A stretch of 38,174 bases of DNA from a virus, in IMG/VR virus record IMGVR_UViG_3300044715_000113, positions 1 through 38,174 of that record; one strand, 5' to 3'. A model generated the notes under the pieces. The model was not told the origin of the DNA. It saw only the letters and a list, made by a program, of their open reading frames with translations, and did not search any database. Every line of letters begins with the position of its first letter. Within the stretch, counting starts at the first letter, position 1. Positions 1-8,148 of the stretch are shown here, piece by piece. The position numbers and the translations under genes are program-made.

Positions 1-126
1 TCATAAACGAAAACAAAAATGCGATTGCTACTTTTGCTGTTGTATTAGGAGTTGGCGCTGCCGCGTACGGCGTTTACGAACTAATGACCAAGCGCGCAAT
101 CATTCAAGAAAAGATTATGCAAGCGC
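1..126. repeat. Left copy of terminal overlap
   Basis: These 126 bases are repeated exactly at 38036-38161. After a three-base difference (127-129 TTC against 38162-38164 AAA) the match continues to the right edge of the window. Joining the two copies restores one uninterrupted tape measure frame, so this is the overlap of a circular or circularly permuted genome rather than a dispersed repeat. Confidence 0.95.
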
Positions 127-2414
127 TTCAAAAGTTGAACCCTATTATGTTGATTGTAACCGCTGTTGCTTTACTAGCCGCAGGTATGGTTGTGCTTTTT
201 AACAAGAACGAATCCTTTAGAAAAATTGTAATTAACATTGCGCAGGTTGCGGTAAAGGGTTTTGCTTTTATTATTAGCACAGTAGGACTTTTAGTGACAG
301 GTATTATGAAACTTGTCACTGGCCCAATGCGTTTATTGTTAAAAGGTCTTGACATGCTTGGCGTGGCTGGCGCTGGAGATGCCTTAAAAGAGATCAACGG
401 CGCTATTGACAAGACAGGCGCTTTTTTCAAATCAGCGGCTGCTAAAGTGAATGAATTTGGCGCTTCATTAGACAAATATAACAAGATTAAACCTAAGCCA
501 ATAGACAAATCTGTTGTGAACTTGACGCCACCTACGATCCCAACAACAGGCGGCGGCGCTGACACTACGGCGGCAGACAAAGCGGCTAAAGCGTTAGAAA
601 ATCGTAAAGAAAAGATACAAGCCTTTGTAGATAAAGCGCATGAAATTTATGAAGATATGTACCAAACAATGGCTGACGCTGAAGAGGACTACGCTGAGGC
701 AACCGCTAAACGCGATGAAGCAATTTTTGAAGCAAAAGCGGATCATGCGCAACGCGTAATAGATCTTAACGCTATGTATCTAGAGCAAATGGCTCAGGCG
801 ACTGAAAATCATGAACAAGATTACGCTGACGCGCGCAAAAACAACGCAAAAGAATTAATAAATATAGCCAAGGATTATTCAAAGCAAGTAGCAGACATTG
901 AATCAAAATACAGAGAAAAAGTAAAGGATTTACAAGACAAAGCCTCAGAGGATCTTGCTGACCTTGAAAACAAGACGCAAGACAAGATTAAAGATCTTAA
1001 AGAAAAAGCCGCAGAGAAAATAATTGACCTTGAAGAGAAAACTCAAAGCAAGATTAAAGACTTAAAAGAGAAGGCCGCAGAAAAATTACTTGACGTTGAG
1101 GAAAAGTATCAAGCCAAGGTAGCGGATCTGCGAAGCAAGGCTGAAGAGAAGTCAAATGACTTGATTAAAAAAGCCGCTGAAAAGCGCCAATCAATCGTTC
1201 AGCAATCAATGGATCGTTTGCGTGACGCATTTGCTTCTAAGACAGGTTTTGATTTGTCTAAAGCCTTTGAGTCAAGCGGCTCAGTATCGGGCTTGCTAGA
1301 TGACCTTAAAGCCAAATTACAGGGTGCTAAGGATCTACAACAGAACGCTGCCGCGCTTGCTGGTATGGGTTACTCGCAGGTATTTATTGAAGAAGTAGTC
1401 AAGAATGGCCCAGAGGCGGGTAACGCGATTGCTCAGGCGTTACGCGGTGCTTCACCAGAGGCAACCGCAGAACTTCAGAGCCTATACAACCAAGTAGATA
1501 CTATTTCGGCTCACGGTCTAGACACTCTTGCTACAACAATGAACGCTGGGGCAAATCTAGCGACAGAGGAACTGCGTGCCGCGTATAGCCAAGTAGGTCT
1601 TGATCTTCAAGAGTCACTAGCGACAGTTGCCGCTGATCTTTCTACAACCTTGTCGGGTCTTAGAGCAGATCACGCTAAGACAATGGCCGACATCTCTGAC
1701 TCGCTAGCAAAAGACACAGCAAAGATATTAGAGGATCAAAGCAAGGCACTAGCAGATATTGCTAAAACTTTAACAAAAGAAACAGAGAAGGTTCTAGCGG
1801 ATCAAGTGACCGCAACTGCTGAAATAAACAAAACTTTACAGAAGGCTCTTGCTGACGCGGCAAAAGATTTCTCAAAGGCTATGGCTGACGCGGCAAAAGA
1901 GAGAGATGAGCGTATCGCTGAAGCCGCTGAAAAACTCGCTGAAGCGTTGGCTGACGCTGATGAGGCTCTTAAAAAAGCGCAAGAAAAAGCAGCAGCAGCC
2001 CTAGCAAAAGGATTGGCTGACGCTGACAAAGATCTCACCGACAAGTTGGCTGCGACCGCTAAAGCCTTTGATGACGCCATAGCCAAGATTGAAAAAGATA
2101 CAAACGAACGTATTGCTAAAATGAAAGCCGCTATTGCTGAGGTTGCGGAAGCGTTATTGGCTTTGGGTGCTAAAAAAGAAGCGCTTGACGTGCTAAAAAA
2201 TGCCCCTGTTTATGTTCCAACCGCTGGCTACAGCGTTGCCGCTGGAGTGGCAAAGACAGGCGCGCTAAGCGCTGCTGAGTATTTAAGAGAAAGTGGCGGC
2301 GGAAACAACATCACTATCAACGCACCGATTACAAATAATAATACAACCAGCGACGCTGATATTGGTAACACAATCGTAAGTATTGCTAAATACGGATTGG
2401 TGGTGGCTGGATAA
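1..2414 (+). CDS. Tail tape measure protein, 3' part (wraps from 37192)
   Basis: This is the C-terminal part of the tape measure protein, which sets tail length and lies inside the tail tube. The frame continues from 37192 through the circular junction: 844 bases before the junction plus 2414 here give 1086 codons, so the whole protein is 1085 residues. The first complete codon here begins at base 3. The early part has hydrophobic segments (about 120-330), compatible with membrane insertion during DNA entry. After them come two long coiled-coil tracts built of exact 11-residue units (894-1190 and 1683-2144). The internal ATG at 84 should not be read as the gene start. The stop overlaps the next ATG in TAATG. 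Confident from length, position and architecture. Confidence 0.93.
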   Translation, partial: INENKNAIATFAVVLGVGAAAYGVYELMTKRAIIQEKIMQALQKLNPIMLIVTAVALLAAGMVVLFNKNESFRKIVINIAQVAVKGFAFIISTVGLLVTGIMKLVTGPMRLLLKGLDMLGVAGAGDALKEINGAIDKTGAFFKSAAAKVNEFGASLDKYNKIKPKPIDKSVVNLTPPTIPTTGGGADTTAADKAAKALENRKEKIQAFVDKAHEIYEDMYQTMADAEEDYAEATAKRDEAIFEAKADHAQRVIDLNAMYLEQMAQATENHEQDYADARKNNAKELINIAKDYSKQVADIESKYREKVKDLQDKASEDLADLENKTQDKIKDLKEKAAEKIIDLEEKTQSKIKDLKEKAAEKLLDVEEKYQAKVADLRSKAEEKSNDLIKKAAEKRQSIVQQSMDRLRDAFASKTGFDLSKAFESSGSVSGLLDDLKAKLQGAKDLQQNAAALAGMGYSQVFIEEVVKNGPEAGNAIAQALRGASPEATAELQSLYNQVDTISAHGLDTLATTMNAGANLATEELRAAYSQVGLDLQESLATVAADLSTTLSGLRADHAKTMADISDSLAKDTAKILEDQSKALADIAKTLTKETEKVLADQVTATAEINKTLQKALADAAKDFSKAMADAAKERDERIAEAAEKLAEALADADEALKKAQEKAAAALAKGLADADKDLTDKLAATAKAFDDAIAKIEKDTNERIAKMKAAIAEVAEALLALGAKKEALDVLKNAPVYVPTAGYSVAAGVAKTGALSAAEYLRESGGGNNITINAPITNNNTTSDADIGNTIVSIAKYGLVVAG
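894..1190 (+). repeat. Nine hendecad repeats in the tape measure protein
   Basis: Nine consecutive 11-residue units are encoded without a gap. Most begin D-L/I/V followed by a charged stretch, for example DLENKTQDKIK and DLKEKAAEKII. Units alternate between two flavours, giving a 22-residue super-repeat. Eleven-residue periodicity fits a nearly straight or right-handed coiled coil. Confidence 0.85.
1683..2144 (+). repeat. Fourteen hendecad repeats in the tape measure protein
   Basis: Fourteen consecutive 11-residue units are encoded without insertion or deletion. Examples are LADIAKTLTKE, LADAAKDFSKA and LADADEALKKA. The small or aliphatic first position followed by AD/AE/AK is kept through the tract, which is rich in alanine, lysine and acidic residues. 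It should form a long unbroken helix along the tail tube. Confidence 0.85.
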
Positions 2415-3274
2415 TGCCTGTCGTGACTGCTAGTTATTCACTTTCTTTTAACGGCATAGTTTTTGGTGGCGCTGGCTCGCCTTATCAGATTCAATCGGTA
2501 GACGGGCTTGAAGGCTTACCTCAAATACGCAACCAAGACGACAACCGCGGTTATCAAGACGGTATGTTCACAGGCAGGGATTTTCTTTCCGCTAGAACAA
2601 TTACCGTAATTTTTAACACATTTGCTACGGCTGGCGGTGCTTCGGCGCAAACTAATTTCAACACTATTCAGGCCAAACTGCTTCCGCAAGAGTCAGGCAC
2701 TACTCCACTTTACTTTTTGCTACCACCTTCAGGCGAGCAATTTATTAACGCGCGCGTGAGAGGTTTGCGAACCACTGTTGATCCGAACTACACCTACGGT
2801 TATATTACTTCACAGGTTGAGTTCTATTGCCCTGAAGGTATTTATTTTGATTCAACGCTTCAAACAGGATCGCTGTCCATTTCAGCCGCGCCTGGGCGTG
2901 TGTATAACCGTACCTATGATCTTGTTTACGGTTTTGGTTCATTAACGACAACAACAACCGTAAATAACGCTGGTTGGGCAACCACCTACCCCGTTGTTAC
3001 GATCACTGGGCCACTAGCCAACATAGTCGTAGGTAACGTTACAACAAATGAATACTTACGGTTTTCAGGATCTATTACTAATACGGACACCCTTGTAATC
3101 AACACCTACAATAAGTTGGTTACGTTGAACGGTTTGACTGCTCGTAATTTACTGCTGGGAACTTCAGAGTGGTTTGACGCGCCACCTGGGAATTCGCAGT
3201 ATTATTTGACTGGTTCATTGGGAGTCGTGGGAACTACTACAGCAACGGTACAATGGTACAACGCTTATGTATAA
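2414..3274 (+). CDS. Distal tail protein / minor tail protein (Dit-like)
   Basis: A 286-residue protein immediately after the tape measure gene, sharing one base with its stop (TAATG). In siphophages this slot is normally the distal tail protein, which forms the ring joining tube and tip. Consistent sequence signs are the early SLSFNGIVFGG segment, an ARTITVIF strand (about residues 59-66) and a C-terminal half rich in Thr, Asn and Val like a beta-sandwich. No enzyme motif is visible. The assignment rests mainly on position, size and predicted beta character; a generic minor tail protein is the alternative. Confidence 0.7.
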   Translation: MPVVTASYSLSFNGIVFGGAGSPYQIQSVDGLEGLPQIRNQDDNRGYQDGMFTGRDFLSARTITVIFNTFATAGGASAQTNFNTIQAKLLPQESGTTPLYFLLPPSGEQFINARVRGLRTTVDPNYTYGYITSQVEFYCPEGIYFDSTLQTGSLSISAAPGRVYNRTYDLVYGFGSLTTTTTVNNAGWATTYPVVTITGPLANIVVGNVTTNEYLRFSGSITNTDTLVINTYNKLVTLNGLTARNLLLGTSEWFDAPPGNSQYYLTGSLGVVGTTTATVQWYNAYV

Positions 3275-3283
3275 GGAGAATGT

Positions 3284-4000
3284 ATGGCTTTAAGAACGCC
3301 ACCTAGTTGGTTACAAAACGGTTCTCACCCAGCCGAAAATGACCGACTCACAATGCAGGGCATTATCGCTACCAGCGGTACTTATACTTCCGCTTCTCTT
3401 GGCGTCACTCAATCAGCCAGCCCAGGCATGTCAGTTCAGGTTGCTTCTGGCTGGGGCGCAATCGTTGGTGATTACACAACCAACATGGGCGTTTACAATT
3501 TCTATAACGATGCTGCTAATACACTTTCAGTTACTACAGCAAATCCGTCTAACCCTAGAATTGACTTGGTTGTTGTTACTATTTCAGACGCTTACTACAC
3601 AGGCGTATCCAATACTGTTCAATTTCAAGTTATCGCTGGTACGCCAGCCGCCTCACCTGTAATTCCTTCTACGCCTGTAATGTCCTTGGCTTTGGCTAGT
3701 ATTGCGGTTGCTGCTGGCGCAACTTCAATTACAAACGCAAACATTACTGACCTTCGTGTCTTGATTACAACAAATCTACCTGTTGGAGATATTACAAACG
3801 TTTCAGCAGGTACAGGATTAAGCGGTGGTGGGTCAAGCGGTTCTGTTACTCTTGCTATTGATTCAACTGTGGCAACCCTGACTGGATCGCAAGCATTAAC
3901 AAACAAGACTTATTCTGGAACTGATTTTATACAGACTGGAACTAACTCAATCGGGTCACTACCTGATACTATTATGGCTATCTTGATGGGAGCGATGTAA
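3284..4000 (+). CDS. Tail fibre / receptor-binding region protein
   Basis: A 238-residue protein with a good ribosome site (AAGGAGAA at 3273-3280) before its ATG. The N-terminal half is a beta-rich module ending near residue 165. The C-terminal part has the GTGLSGGGSSGSVTL stretch followed by LTGSQALTNKT, a pattern common in the shafts and linkers of phage tail fibres. It lies between the distal tail protein and a glycine-rich adhesin, so it probably forms part of the host-binding apparatus. The exact receptor and stoichiometry cannot be read from sequence. Confidence 0.65.
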   Translation: MALRTPPSWLQNGSHPAENDRLTMQGIIATSGTYTSASLGVTQSASPGMSVQVASGWGAIVGDYTTNMGVYNFYNDAANTLSVTTANPSNPRIDLVVVTISDAYYTGVSNTVQFQVIAGTPAASPVIPSTPVMSLALASIAVAAGATSITNANITDLRVLITTNLPVGDITNVSAGTGLSGGGSSGSVTLAIDSTVATLTGSQALTNKTYSGTDFIQTGTNSIGSLPDTIMAILMGAM

Positions 4001-4317
4001 TGGCAACAACGGCTAAAAAGTTATTTAGAGGTGCGGCAACACTAACGACAACAACCGTTCTCTATACTGTACCTGCCTCAACCAATACTATTGTTAGTAA
4101 TATAGCAATAGTAAACACAGCAGCCTCTTCAGCAACCTTTACTTTAGGCATGGGCACTGCTGGCGCTAATACATCTTTACACACGACAACCACTATTGCG
4201 GCAAACTCAACTATCTATATTGATTTGAAACAAACATTAGTAGCGACTGAAACAATTACAGGCGGCGCAAGCGCAATCACAGTTTCATTCCATATCTCAG
4301 GCGTAGAAATAGTATAA
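4000..4317 (+). CDS. Small beta-rich structural protein
   Basis: A 105-residue protein very rich in Thr, Ala and Ser with alternating hydrophobic residues, typical of a single beta-sandwich. Its start overlaps the preceding stop by one base (TAATG). No catalytic motif or membrane segment is visible. It sits among fibre genes and probably is a small fibre or decoration module. The gene at 29084 encodes a protein of similar size and composition in the head region; the two may share a fold, but the similarity by eye is weak. Confidence 0.6.
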   Translation: MATTAKKLFRGAATLTTTTVLYTVPASTNTIVSNIAIVNTAASSATFTLGMGTAGANTSLHTTTTIAANSTIYIDLKQTLVATETITGGASAITVSFHISGVEIV

Positions 4318-4328
4318 GGAGATCTAAC

Positions 4329-5081
4329 ATGGGTATAGCAGTCGTTCCTGCCGCTGGTGGCGGCGTAACTCAAAAAACACAAGTATTTACAGCAACTGGA
4401 AGTTTTGTGACCCCTTCTAACGTAACAACCGTAGAACTATTTATGGTTGGTGGCGGCGGCGGTGGCGGTGGCGGAAACAATACTGGCGGCGGCGGCGGTA
4501 ACAACGGCGGCGGCGGCGGTGGCGGCGGTGGAGTTGTTAGACAAGCAGTTACAGTGGTACCAGGAACTACTTACACTGTAACTATCGGCAACGGTGGCAA
4601 TGGAAACACAGGGCAAGGCAGTAATGGAAGCAACGTGACATTTGGCGCTTTAGCAACTGCTACTGGCGGCGGCGGTGGCGGCACTGCTGGCGGTTCGGCT
4701 GGAACAAACGGCGGCTGCGGTGGTGGCGCAGGTTCAACAAACGGTCAAGGCGGAAACGGAAGTCAAGGCGGTGCTGGCGGTGCTCCAAACGGTGGCGGTG
4801 GCGGTGCTGGTCAAAGCGGAGATTCCGCAACCACTAACGTTGGCGGCAACGGCGGGGCTGGACTATACGGTTTTGGCGGCGGCGGTGGCGCAGGTTCTAT
4901 AACTGGACAATCTACTCCTTCAGGTGGTGGTAGTGGCGGCGGCAACGGTGGAACAACTGGTGCGGGTGCGGCTGGAGCAGCAAACAAAGGCGGCGGTGGC
5001 GGCGGTGGTGGAAGCCAAGGCGCAAGCACTTCTGGCGGCAACGGCGGTTCAGGTTACGCTCAAGTTACTTACTGGTCATAA
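4329..5081 (+). CDS. Glycine-rich tail adhesin
   Basis: A 250-residue protein preceded by TAAGGAGA. After a short N-terminal beta region with TVELFMVGGGG near residue 36, about two thirds of the protein consists of runs of 3-9 glycines separated by Asn, Ser, Thr or Ala. It ends in a short GSGYAQVTYWS segment. This layout matches glycine-rich phage tail-tip domains, including the polyglycine-sandwich adhesins of T-even relatives, where variable loops contact the receptor. Its place among fibre genes supports a receptor-binding role. The DNA is unusually rich in GGC and GGT. Confidence 0.75.
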   Translation: MGIAVVPAAGGGVTQKTQVFTATGSFVTPSNVTTVELFMVGGGGGGGGGNNTGGGGGNNGGGGGGGGGVVRQAVTVVPGTTYTVTIGNGGNGNTGQGSNGSNVTFGALATATGGGGGGTAGGSAGTNGGCGGGAGSTNGQGGNGSQGGAGGAPNGGGGGAGQSGDSATTNVGGNGGAGLYGFGGGGGAGSITGQSTPSGGGSGGGNGGTTGAGAAGAANKGGGGGGGGSQGASTSGGNGGSGYAQVTYWS

Positions 5082-5092
5082 GGAGATAAATC

Positions 5093-5380
5093 ATGGCTGA
5101 GTTATATTATTCATTTATTAAAAATGGTGTTGTAGAAAATACTTTGGTTTTTGCTAACGAAAACAAAGAATTGGCTGATTTGATTGTACAAGAAAACGGA
5201 TACGATGAAGCGGTTTGGGTTGGAAAAAATCCACCTATTCGTTTTTCATCTTATGACGGCAAAAACTTTACGCCACCCACGATTGATTACCTTTATGAAA
5301 TTGGTGTATCAAACGAAAATCAAGCAATGATGGACGAACGTTTGAAAGCAGAAGCGGCAAAGACTAATACAGTAGAGTAA
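5093..5380 (+). CDS. Hypothetical small tail-region protein
   Basis: A 95-residue acidic protein with a strong ribosome site (AAGGAGAT) before ATG. It begins MAELYYSFIKNGVVENTLVFA, a pattern seen in small phage proteins encoded near fibres, and has a Tyr- and Pro-containing middle and a charged helical C-terminus. Position suggests a fibre-associated or fibre-assembly protein. No defined family can be assigned. Confidence 0.6.
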   Translation: MAELYYSFIKNGVVENTLVFANENKELADLIVQENGYDEAVWVGKNPPIRFSSYDGKNFTPPTIDYLYEIGVSNENQAMMDERLKAEAAKTNTVE

Positions 5381-5384
5381 CGGT

Positions 5385-6476
5385 ATGGCTGACACATACC
5401 GCTATTTACTAGCAGATCTTTTAACCAACGACATAATCGCTGAACTTCCTTTTACGGGCGTTTCATTTACTCAGCAGTTAAATCAGGCTGGCACTTGGCA
5501 GGGTCAATTATTGTTGTCAGGTCTTGATACAGCGGCGTTTAACGTAGACACTTCTACCATTCCCTGCCGCAACGCTATCTATGTTGATAAAGGCGGCGTT
5601 CTTGTATGGGGTGGAATTATATGGGGGCGTGACTACAACAGCGCGTCACAAAAACTAACAATAACGGCGCGTGAGTTTGAGTCATATTTCGAGCGCAGAC
5701 GTATCAACGTGGACACAAACTTTGTTAATACAGATCAACTTTCAATAGCGCAAAACTTGGTAGCGCTGGCTCAATCCTCACCTTACGGCAACATTGGTAT
5801 TTCAGTGGGGGTAGAAACTTCAGGCGTTTTGTTATCAAGAGATTATTACGCCTATGAATTGAAAACTTATTATTCTGCGCTTCAGGATCTATCCCGCGCT
5901 GAAGATGGTTTTGATTTCAATATCCAAGTAGCGTATGACGGATCAGGGCAACCTACAAAGACCTTAGTGTTGGGCTATCCCCGTATTGGAACTGTTTACT
6001 CTGAGTCGAATCCTTACGCAATCGTATTTGAACTACCAGCCAACATGGTTGAATACACATACCCTGAAGATGGATCTGTTGCTGCTAACACAATCTACGC
6101 TTTGGGCGCTGGATCAAACGAAGGCAAGTTGATCTCAATAGCCACAGACGCAACCAAGACCGCTAGTGGCTGGCCTTTACTTGAAGAAGGCGCAAATTAC
6201 TCTGATGTAACAGATCAGACTTACCTTGATAGTTTGGCGACTGGTCAGGTCAATGCGGTTTCATACCCACCGACCACTATGCGCGTGGTTGTTCCCGCCG
6301 ATCAAGCGCCTGAGTTGAGTGAATACAACATTGGTGATGACGCTCGCATTAGAATTACAGACAACCGCTTCCCAGATACGCTAGATGAGGTATATCGCAT
6401 TGTTGGGTTAAGCGTTCAGCCTGGAGAAAATGGCCCAGAGCGCGTTACACTTACCTTGACTACTACTACAAACTGA
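5385..6476 (+). CDS. Minor tail protein, hub-like (Gp37-like)
   Basis: A 363-residue protein four bases after the previous stop. The N-terminal region (MADTYRYLLADLLTNDIIAELPF, then NQAGTWQGQLLLSG and VWGGIIWGRDY) matches the opening beta-domain of actinophage minor tail proteins related to Siphovirus Gp37-like hub proteins. The middle has helices and the end returns to beta structure (residues about 290-363). It probably forms the tail tip hub below the tube. It lacks a recognisable peptidoglycan hydrolase module. Confidence 0.75.
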   Translation: MADTYRYLLADLLTNDIIAELPFTGVSFTQQLNQAGTWQGQLLLSGLDTAAFNVDTSTIPCRNAIYVDKGGVLVWGGIIWGRDYNSASQKLTITAREFESYFERRRINVDTNFVNTDQLSIAQNLVALAQSSPYGNIGISVGVETSGVLLSRDYYAYELKTYYSALQDLSRAEDGFDFNIQVAYDGSGQPTKTLVLGYPRIGTVYSESNPYAIVFELPANMVEYTYPEDGSVAANTIYALGAGSNEGKLISIATDATKTASGWPLLEEGANYSDVTDQTYLDSLATGQVNAVSYPPTTMRVVVPADQAPELSEYNIGDDARIRITDNRFPDTLDEVYRIVGLSVQPGENGPERVTLTLTTTTN

Positions 6477-6482
6477 GGCGTT

Positions 6483-6698
6483 ATGGCTTACATAAACCAA
6501 CCAGCGGATTTACGAATTATGTTCTCTGATTTAGAGTCGCGCTTGCGTAAGTTAGAAACCGCGACAAGGTTCACATTCCCTGCTGTAACATCAGATCCTA
6601 CAAACCCGCGTATTGGTGACGCATGGCTCAATACGACCACTAATCTAGCCAAGATCGTAGACGCAAACGGATTAGTTCGTGTCTTGACTTGGACATAA
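6483..6698 (+). CDS. Small virion-region hypothetical protein
   Basis: A 71-residue protein just downstream of the hub gene. It has a short N-terminal helix with a coiled-coil-like FSDLESRLRKLET segment and a C-terminal portion (DPTNPRIGDAWLNTTTNLAKIVDANG) like the short trimer-base modules found in tail proteins. It ends the tail block. The function is unknown. Confidence 0.6.
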   Translation: MAYINQPADLRIMFSDLESRLRKLETATRFTFPAVTSDPTNPRIGDAWLNTTTNLAKIVDANGLVRVLTWT

Positions 6699-6713
6699 CT
6701 CGAAAGAGCGCAA

Positions 6714-6932
6714 ATGACCGCAGCAGACTGGGCAGGATTAGCAGTAGCAATCGCAACTTTATTGGGATCGCTTTCTATTGCGGTTCGCTTCTTAACAAAG
6801 CACTATTTGTCCGAATTGAAGCCAAACGGCGGATCTAGTTTGCGTGACGAACAGAATAGACAAGGCGACACAATCAAACGATTGGAAAGCAGAGTAGATG
6901 AGATATATCGCCTACTGCTTGATCGCCCTTAG
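6714..6932 (+). CDS. Small membrane protein with C-terminal coiled coil
   Basis: A 72-residue protein with one N-terminal membrane segment (WAGLAVAIATLLGSLSIAVRFL) followed by a charged helix ending KRLESRVDEIYRLLLD. This one-membrane-pass plus coiled-coil design is common in actinophage lysis regions as an accessory holin or holin regulator. Its 3' end overlaps the next gene by 35 bases in another frame. Confidence 0.65.
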   Translation: MTAADWAGLAVAIATLLGSLSIAVRFLTKHYLSELKPNGGSSLRDEQNRQGDTIKRLESRVDEIYRLLLDRP

Positions 6933-7083
6933 CCTTACTGGTTGCGGCTATCAGGGATACACACGTTACCCATGTCAAGAGTATGTAAATTGGGAGAAAG
7001 CAGAGTGTTTACCACCTCAATGCGAAGCGGTAGGCCAATGTACAAAGGATCTATTACCTAATGTTGAAACGCAAAATGCGTAA
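6898..7083 (+). CDS. Short lipoprotein
   Basis: A 61-residue protein with a short hydrophobic leader (YIAYCLIALSLTGC) and a lipobox LTGC with Cys16 as the probable lipidation site. The mature part is Cys-rich (YPCQEY, KAECLPPQCEAVGQC). It starts inside the preceding membrane-protein gene and lies next to holin-like genes. Lipoproteins in lysis regions act as outer spanins in phages of Gram-negative bacteria, but Actinobacteria of this type lack that outer membrane, so another envelope or exclusion role is as likely. Confidence 0.65.
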   Translation: MRYIAYCLIALSLTGCGYQGYTRYPCQEYVNWEKAECLPPQCEAVGQCTKDLLPNVETQNA

Positions 7084-7351
7084 AAAATACTCGCCTGAAG
7101 AACTACACGCTCGCCTAATCGTGGTCATAGGCATAATCCTTGCTTTGGTGTTTTCAGGATCAGTGTTTGCCATGCTTTACGCTTTAGTGTTTGTAACTCA
7201 ACCTATGGCGCAAGCGCCCAATGACGCAGCGTTTATTGATCTTGTGTCTACTTTGTGCGTATTTTTAACAGGAACGTTATCTGGTATTTTGTCTGCTAAC
7301 GGGTTAAAATCTAAACCCAAGCCAACAGAGGATAAGGAAGGCGAAAAATGA
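7061..7351 (+). CDS. Holin-like two-pass membrane protein
   Basis: A 96-residue protein with two membrane segments (RLIVVIGIILALVFSGSVFA and FIDLVSTLCVFLTGTLSGIL), a basic N-terminus and a highly charged tail (KSKPKPTEDKEGEK). Size, topology and its place just before the CHAP endolysin make it the best holin candidate. It overlaps the lipoprotein gene by 23 bases and the endolysin start by four (ATGA). A second ATG at 7076 could give a slightly shorter form. Confidence 0.72.
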   Translation: MLKRKMRKKYSPEELHARLIVVIGIILALVFSGSVFAMLYALVFVTQPMAQAPNDAAFIDLVSTLCVFLTGTLSGILSANGLKSKPKPTEDKEGEK

Positions 7352-7803
7352 TAGATGTAGTAGCAATAGCAAAATCGCAGTTAGGCTACAAAGAAGGCAC
7401 TAACAACGACACCATGTACGGGAAGTGGTACGGGTTAAATAATCAACCTTGGTGCGCCATGTTCGTATCTTGGTGTTTTGATCAGGCTGGTCAAGTCAAA
7501 CTGGTTGCGGCCTCTAGTAAAAAAGGTTTTGCCTCTTGCGACGCAGGGCTAAAGTGGTTTATTAAATACGATCACACCGTTCCTGTAGGCAAGGCTCAGG
7601 CTGGCGATGTAGCCTTTTTTCAATTTGACGCTGACGCTCAGGCGGATCATGTCGGCATTGTTGTTAAAAATGACGGCAAAAAGTACCTTTGGTGCGTTGA
7701 AGGCAACACCGCTGGCGACAACGCTGGTAGCCAATCAAACGGCGATGGCGTGTATTTGAAGAAGCGCCCATACTCGCTTATCATGGGCGTTGCTCGACCA
7801 TAA
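7348..7803 (+). CDS. CHAP-domain endolysin
   Basis: A 151-residue peptidoglycan hydrolase. The CHAP fold is shown by Cys36 in the PWCAMFVSW motif, His101 in ADHVGIV and the following VEGNT segment (Glu118/Asn120), the usual Cys-His-acid/Asn catalytic set of NlpC/P60-type amidases and peptidases. It has no signal peptide, so it needs a holin to reach the wall. There is no separate cell-wall-binding domain. The ribosome site AAGGAAGG lies at 7334-7341. A lytic role at the end of infection is well supported. Confidence 0.88.
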   Translation: MIDVVAIAKSQLGYKEGTNNDTMYGKWYGLNNQPWCAMFVSWCFDQAGQVKLVAASSKKGFASCDAGLKWFIKYDHTVPVGKAQAGDVAFFQFDADAQADHVGIVVKNDGKKYLWCVEGNTAGDNAGSQSNGDGVYLKKRPYSLIMGVARP

Positions 7804-7819
7804 CTCATTAAGGAGAAAT

Positions 7820-8074
7820 ATGAACAGCAAGGTCAAAGAAATACTTTCATCTTATACACGTCACTTTGTAGCGATTGGGTTTGCCCTTCTCGCAGGTGGA
7901 GTGACCGATTGGAAGGCACTTTTGATTGCCACGTTAGCCGCAACTATTGGGCCAGCGATTCGCGCCATTGATACATCAGATCCCGCGTTTGGTTTAATTG
8001 CGGATAAGATTGATGTTGAACTAGACAAATTGGCTAAGAAAACAACAAAAAAAGCCGCGCCAAAAAAGAAATAA
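7820..8074 (+). CDS. Small membrane protein, possible second holin
   Basis: An 84-residue protein. The start at 7820 is chosen because AAGGAGAAAT precedes it; a longer reading from upstream would begin inside the endolysin gene. It has hydrophobic segments HFVAIGFALLAGGV and ALLIATLAATIGPAIRAI and an extremely lysine-rich end (KKTTKKAAPKKK). Small proteins of this design next to endolysins are often holins or antiholins. It is the last gene before a terminator. Confidence 0.65.
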   Translation: MNSKVKEILSSYTRHFVAIGFALLAGGVTDWKALLIATLAATIGPAIRAIDTSDPAFGLIADKIDVELDKLAKKTTKKAAPKKK

Positions 8075-8088
8075 TTGCGACACACCAG

Positions 8089-8128
8089 ACCCTCAACATA
8101 CGGGAAGGTGTTGGGGGTTTTTGGTTTT
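8089..8128 (+). terminator. Rho-independent terminator after the lysis genes
   Basis: A 10-bp stem (8089-8098 with 8109-8118, one T-G wobble) is followed by a T-rich run (TTTTTGGTTTT). It ends the tail/lysis transcription unit. Confidence 0.85.
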
Positions 8129-8148
8129 ATGCGTTACGATTTGCGTTG

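Noticed and set aside
1-126. Terminal repeat as a physical packaged direct repeat
   Set aside because: The match breaks after 126 bases and resumes, and it falls in the middle of the tape measure gene. Assembly overlap of a circular or permuted genome explains it better.
4811-5041. Open minus-strand frame opposite the glycine-rich gene encoding a proline-rich protein
   Set aside because: It is the mirror of glycine codons (GGC/GGT read as GCC/ACC-type codons in reverse), with no ribosome site. The same holds for other antisense frames in the tape measure and protease genes.
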